From the NCBI GenBank assembly GCA_028023455.1, contig JAQFVV010000319.1, positions 62,001 through 126,000 on the forward strand: a DNA stretch of 64,000 bases, in the 5' to 3' direction. Below the pieces are notes generated by a model that saw only the letters and a program-made list of their open reading frames with translations, was not told the DNA's origin and made no database searches. This DNA comes from Epiperipatus broadwayi (taxonomy: Eukaryota; Onychophora; Udeonychophora; Euonychophora; Peripatidae). The position numbers and the translations under genes were made by a program. This document shows, in pieces, positions 62,865-64,000 of this stretch (position 1 is the first letter of the stretch; every line of letters starts with the position of its first letter).

Positions 62865-63265
62865 CAGGGTGCTGAAACATGATGGACACTATTCAATATG
62901 CGATTTTAATGGATACATTATTCTATGTACATCTTTGGTTGCTCTATAGATCTAGAATTATATTGTGGTATAACACATAATGCAAGCATCTGGTTACTAC
63001 ATATACATTAAAGTTCTTGATTTTGAAAAGTAATGATGAATTTTTTATGCAAGGCATTGGAAATCCTGGAGATTTGCATTGTGATTTTAAATTTAGCAAT
63101 TATTATGACATTGGATTGTTAACAGTTGTACCTCATCGTATGGATTGTGCTTTGAGTTTTATCATTTGATTTTTACCAATAGTTAAGGACCTCATGGGTT
63201 AAGACTTCTAGTTTTTATAAATTGTCTGGAAGTTGAAACATGATGTATAAAACTAATGTTCCCAA
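62865..63265. other. No gene recognised
   Basis: Flank of the second piggyBac-like element; less AT-biased than the rest. Repeated phrases such as TGAAACATGATG (62874 and 63234) suggest an old, diverged duplication. Confidence 0.4.
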
Positions 63266-64000
63266 AGAGTTCAACTATGATTTGAACATTGGATTGGGGC
63301 TACTGTGTCACTCATCTTTGCAGTCTTGAGGACTGAGTCTGTTGCTTGGAGAGCTCCCAGGGATTGCTTCCTGGTCCTGGAGGGGGGCTGGGATGTGGGT
63401 ATTGGATTTTAGTATGGGCTTCAGATGAGAGAGTCTGGAACTTGGGAAGATTCCTGGGGCCTGAACTCTGATACTTATGGGGGGGCTGGTATTATGCGCT
63501 ATGGGGATTAATACAGATTTCATCTTTCTCATCTTCAGGAAAGTGGAGATGATGTGATGCATTGTGTTTTTAGTCTCTTTGTTCTCTATATGATTCATAG
63601 GTTGGTTATTAGACTACGTGATAATCTGTAGATGGCATATGATATAAGCATGTGAGATTTACATTTTTTATTAGTGCTGTAGCATTGCTTGTCTTGGCTG
63701 TGAAGATGAGAGAATCTCATGCTTGGGTGACTCAGGCCAGAGAGTTCTACTATGGTTTAAAATTCAAATCGAGGCTGCTGTACCACTCATCTCTGCCATC
63801 TGGATGGCAGGTTCTGGTGCATGGAAGGTCTCACAAGCCTGGGTTTTGGAGGGGATCTGGATGATGTGGGAATTAGTAAGGGCATTGAATGAGAGAGTCT
63901 GAGCTTTGGAAATACCCCAAGACATGGTTCCTAGTCCTTAGGAGGGGGGCTGAGACATGAGTGCTACAGGGATTAGTACGGGTTATTACTTTCTCATCTG
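63266..64000. repeat. Diverged ~475-bp tandem repeat, GC-richer, cut by window end
   Basis: AGAGTTC(A/T)ACTATG starts at 63266 and 63741. Parallel words follow in both: CACTCATCT(T/C)TGC, GGAGGGGGGCTG, GATGAGAGAGTCTG-like, and TTTCTCATCT near the end. Base composition is clearly richer in G and C than the surroundings. The 70-codon frame at 63652-63864 begins with a hydrophobic stretch but lies across the repeat and is not supported as a gene. Confidence 0.6.

Noticed and set aside
63652-63864. Frame starting with a signal-peptide-like hydrophobic run
   Set aside because: It lies across the diverged ~475-bp repeat and the other copy has no equivalent frame.
1-64000. CRISPR array, operons or bacterial/phage genes
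   Set aside because: No short regular repeats with unique spacers, no long intact frames and no ribosome binding site pattern; everything points to eukaryotic nuclear DNA.

Overview
The window looks like AT-rich, gene-poor nuclear DNA of an arthropod, most likely an arachnid. Three things support this: the LINE at 2.3-5.6 kb reads like the tick/spider type, a single exon near 55.3 kb resembles the start of an arthropod tramtrack-type BTB protein, and there is no dense coding, no operon structure and no bacterial signal. The species is an inference. Nearly everything recognisable is transposable element. No intact long gene is present.

Layout: (1) 0.86-2.28 kb, a decayed Penelope-like element on the minus strand (RT plus GIY-YIG), head to head with a decayed APE-type LINE on the plus strand (2.3-5.6 kb). 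(2) 6.2-24.1 kb, a nested stack. An LTR retrotransposon (element A, minus strand) with LTRs of about 2.9 kb and a 2.8 kb interior carrying only a broken gag. Its downstream (3') LTR holds a 398-bp hAT-type MITE. Its upstream (5') LTR holds a 1.34-kb insertion made of 341-bp units in direct plus inverted order with a 14-bp target duplication, and then a second LTR element (B, minus strand) arranged LTR-internal-LTR-internal-LTR. (3) 24.1-30.6 kb, unassigned DNA with (AT)n, a tRNA-like SINE candidate and a four-part palindrome. (4) 30.6-36.0 kb, element C: two 2.55-kb LTRs around only 302 bp, with a tRNA-Lys-type primer binding site. (5) 37.8-43.1 kb, a full-length but mutated L1/Tx1-like LINE with target duplication. 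(6) 45.4-46.8 kb, a 1.4-kb long-inverted-repeat element with a 9-bp target duplication. (7) 49.5-52.5 kb, a candidate solo LTR. (8) 55.2-55.3 kb, the BTB exon. (9) 56.7-57.5 kb, a minisatellite with 119/127-bp higher-order spacing. (10) 58.5-62.9 kb, two piggyBac-like elements sharing one TTAA. (11) 63.3-64.0 kb, a divergent ~475-bp repeat running off the window.

The most unusual theme is a group of LTR elements (A, B, C and probably the solo LTR) with very long LTRs, tiny or gag-only interiors, a shared lysine-tRNA-like primer site, and insertion inside (AT)n microsatellites. They must depend on proteins supplied elsewhere. Because A has two LTR copies, each later insertion into one copy has a natural empty site in the other, so the order of events can be read directly. 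All coordinates and identities come from reading the sequence by eye; no alignment or database search was run.
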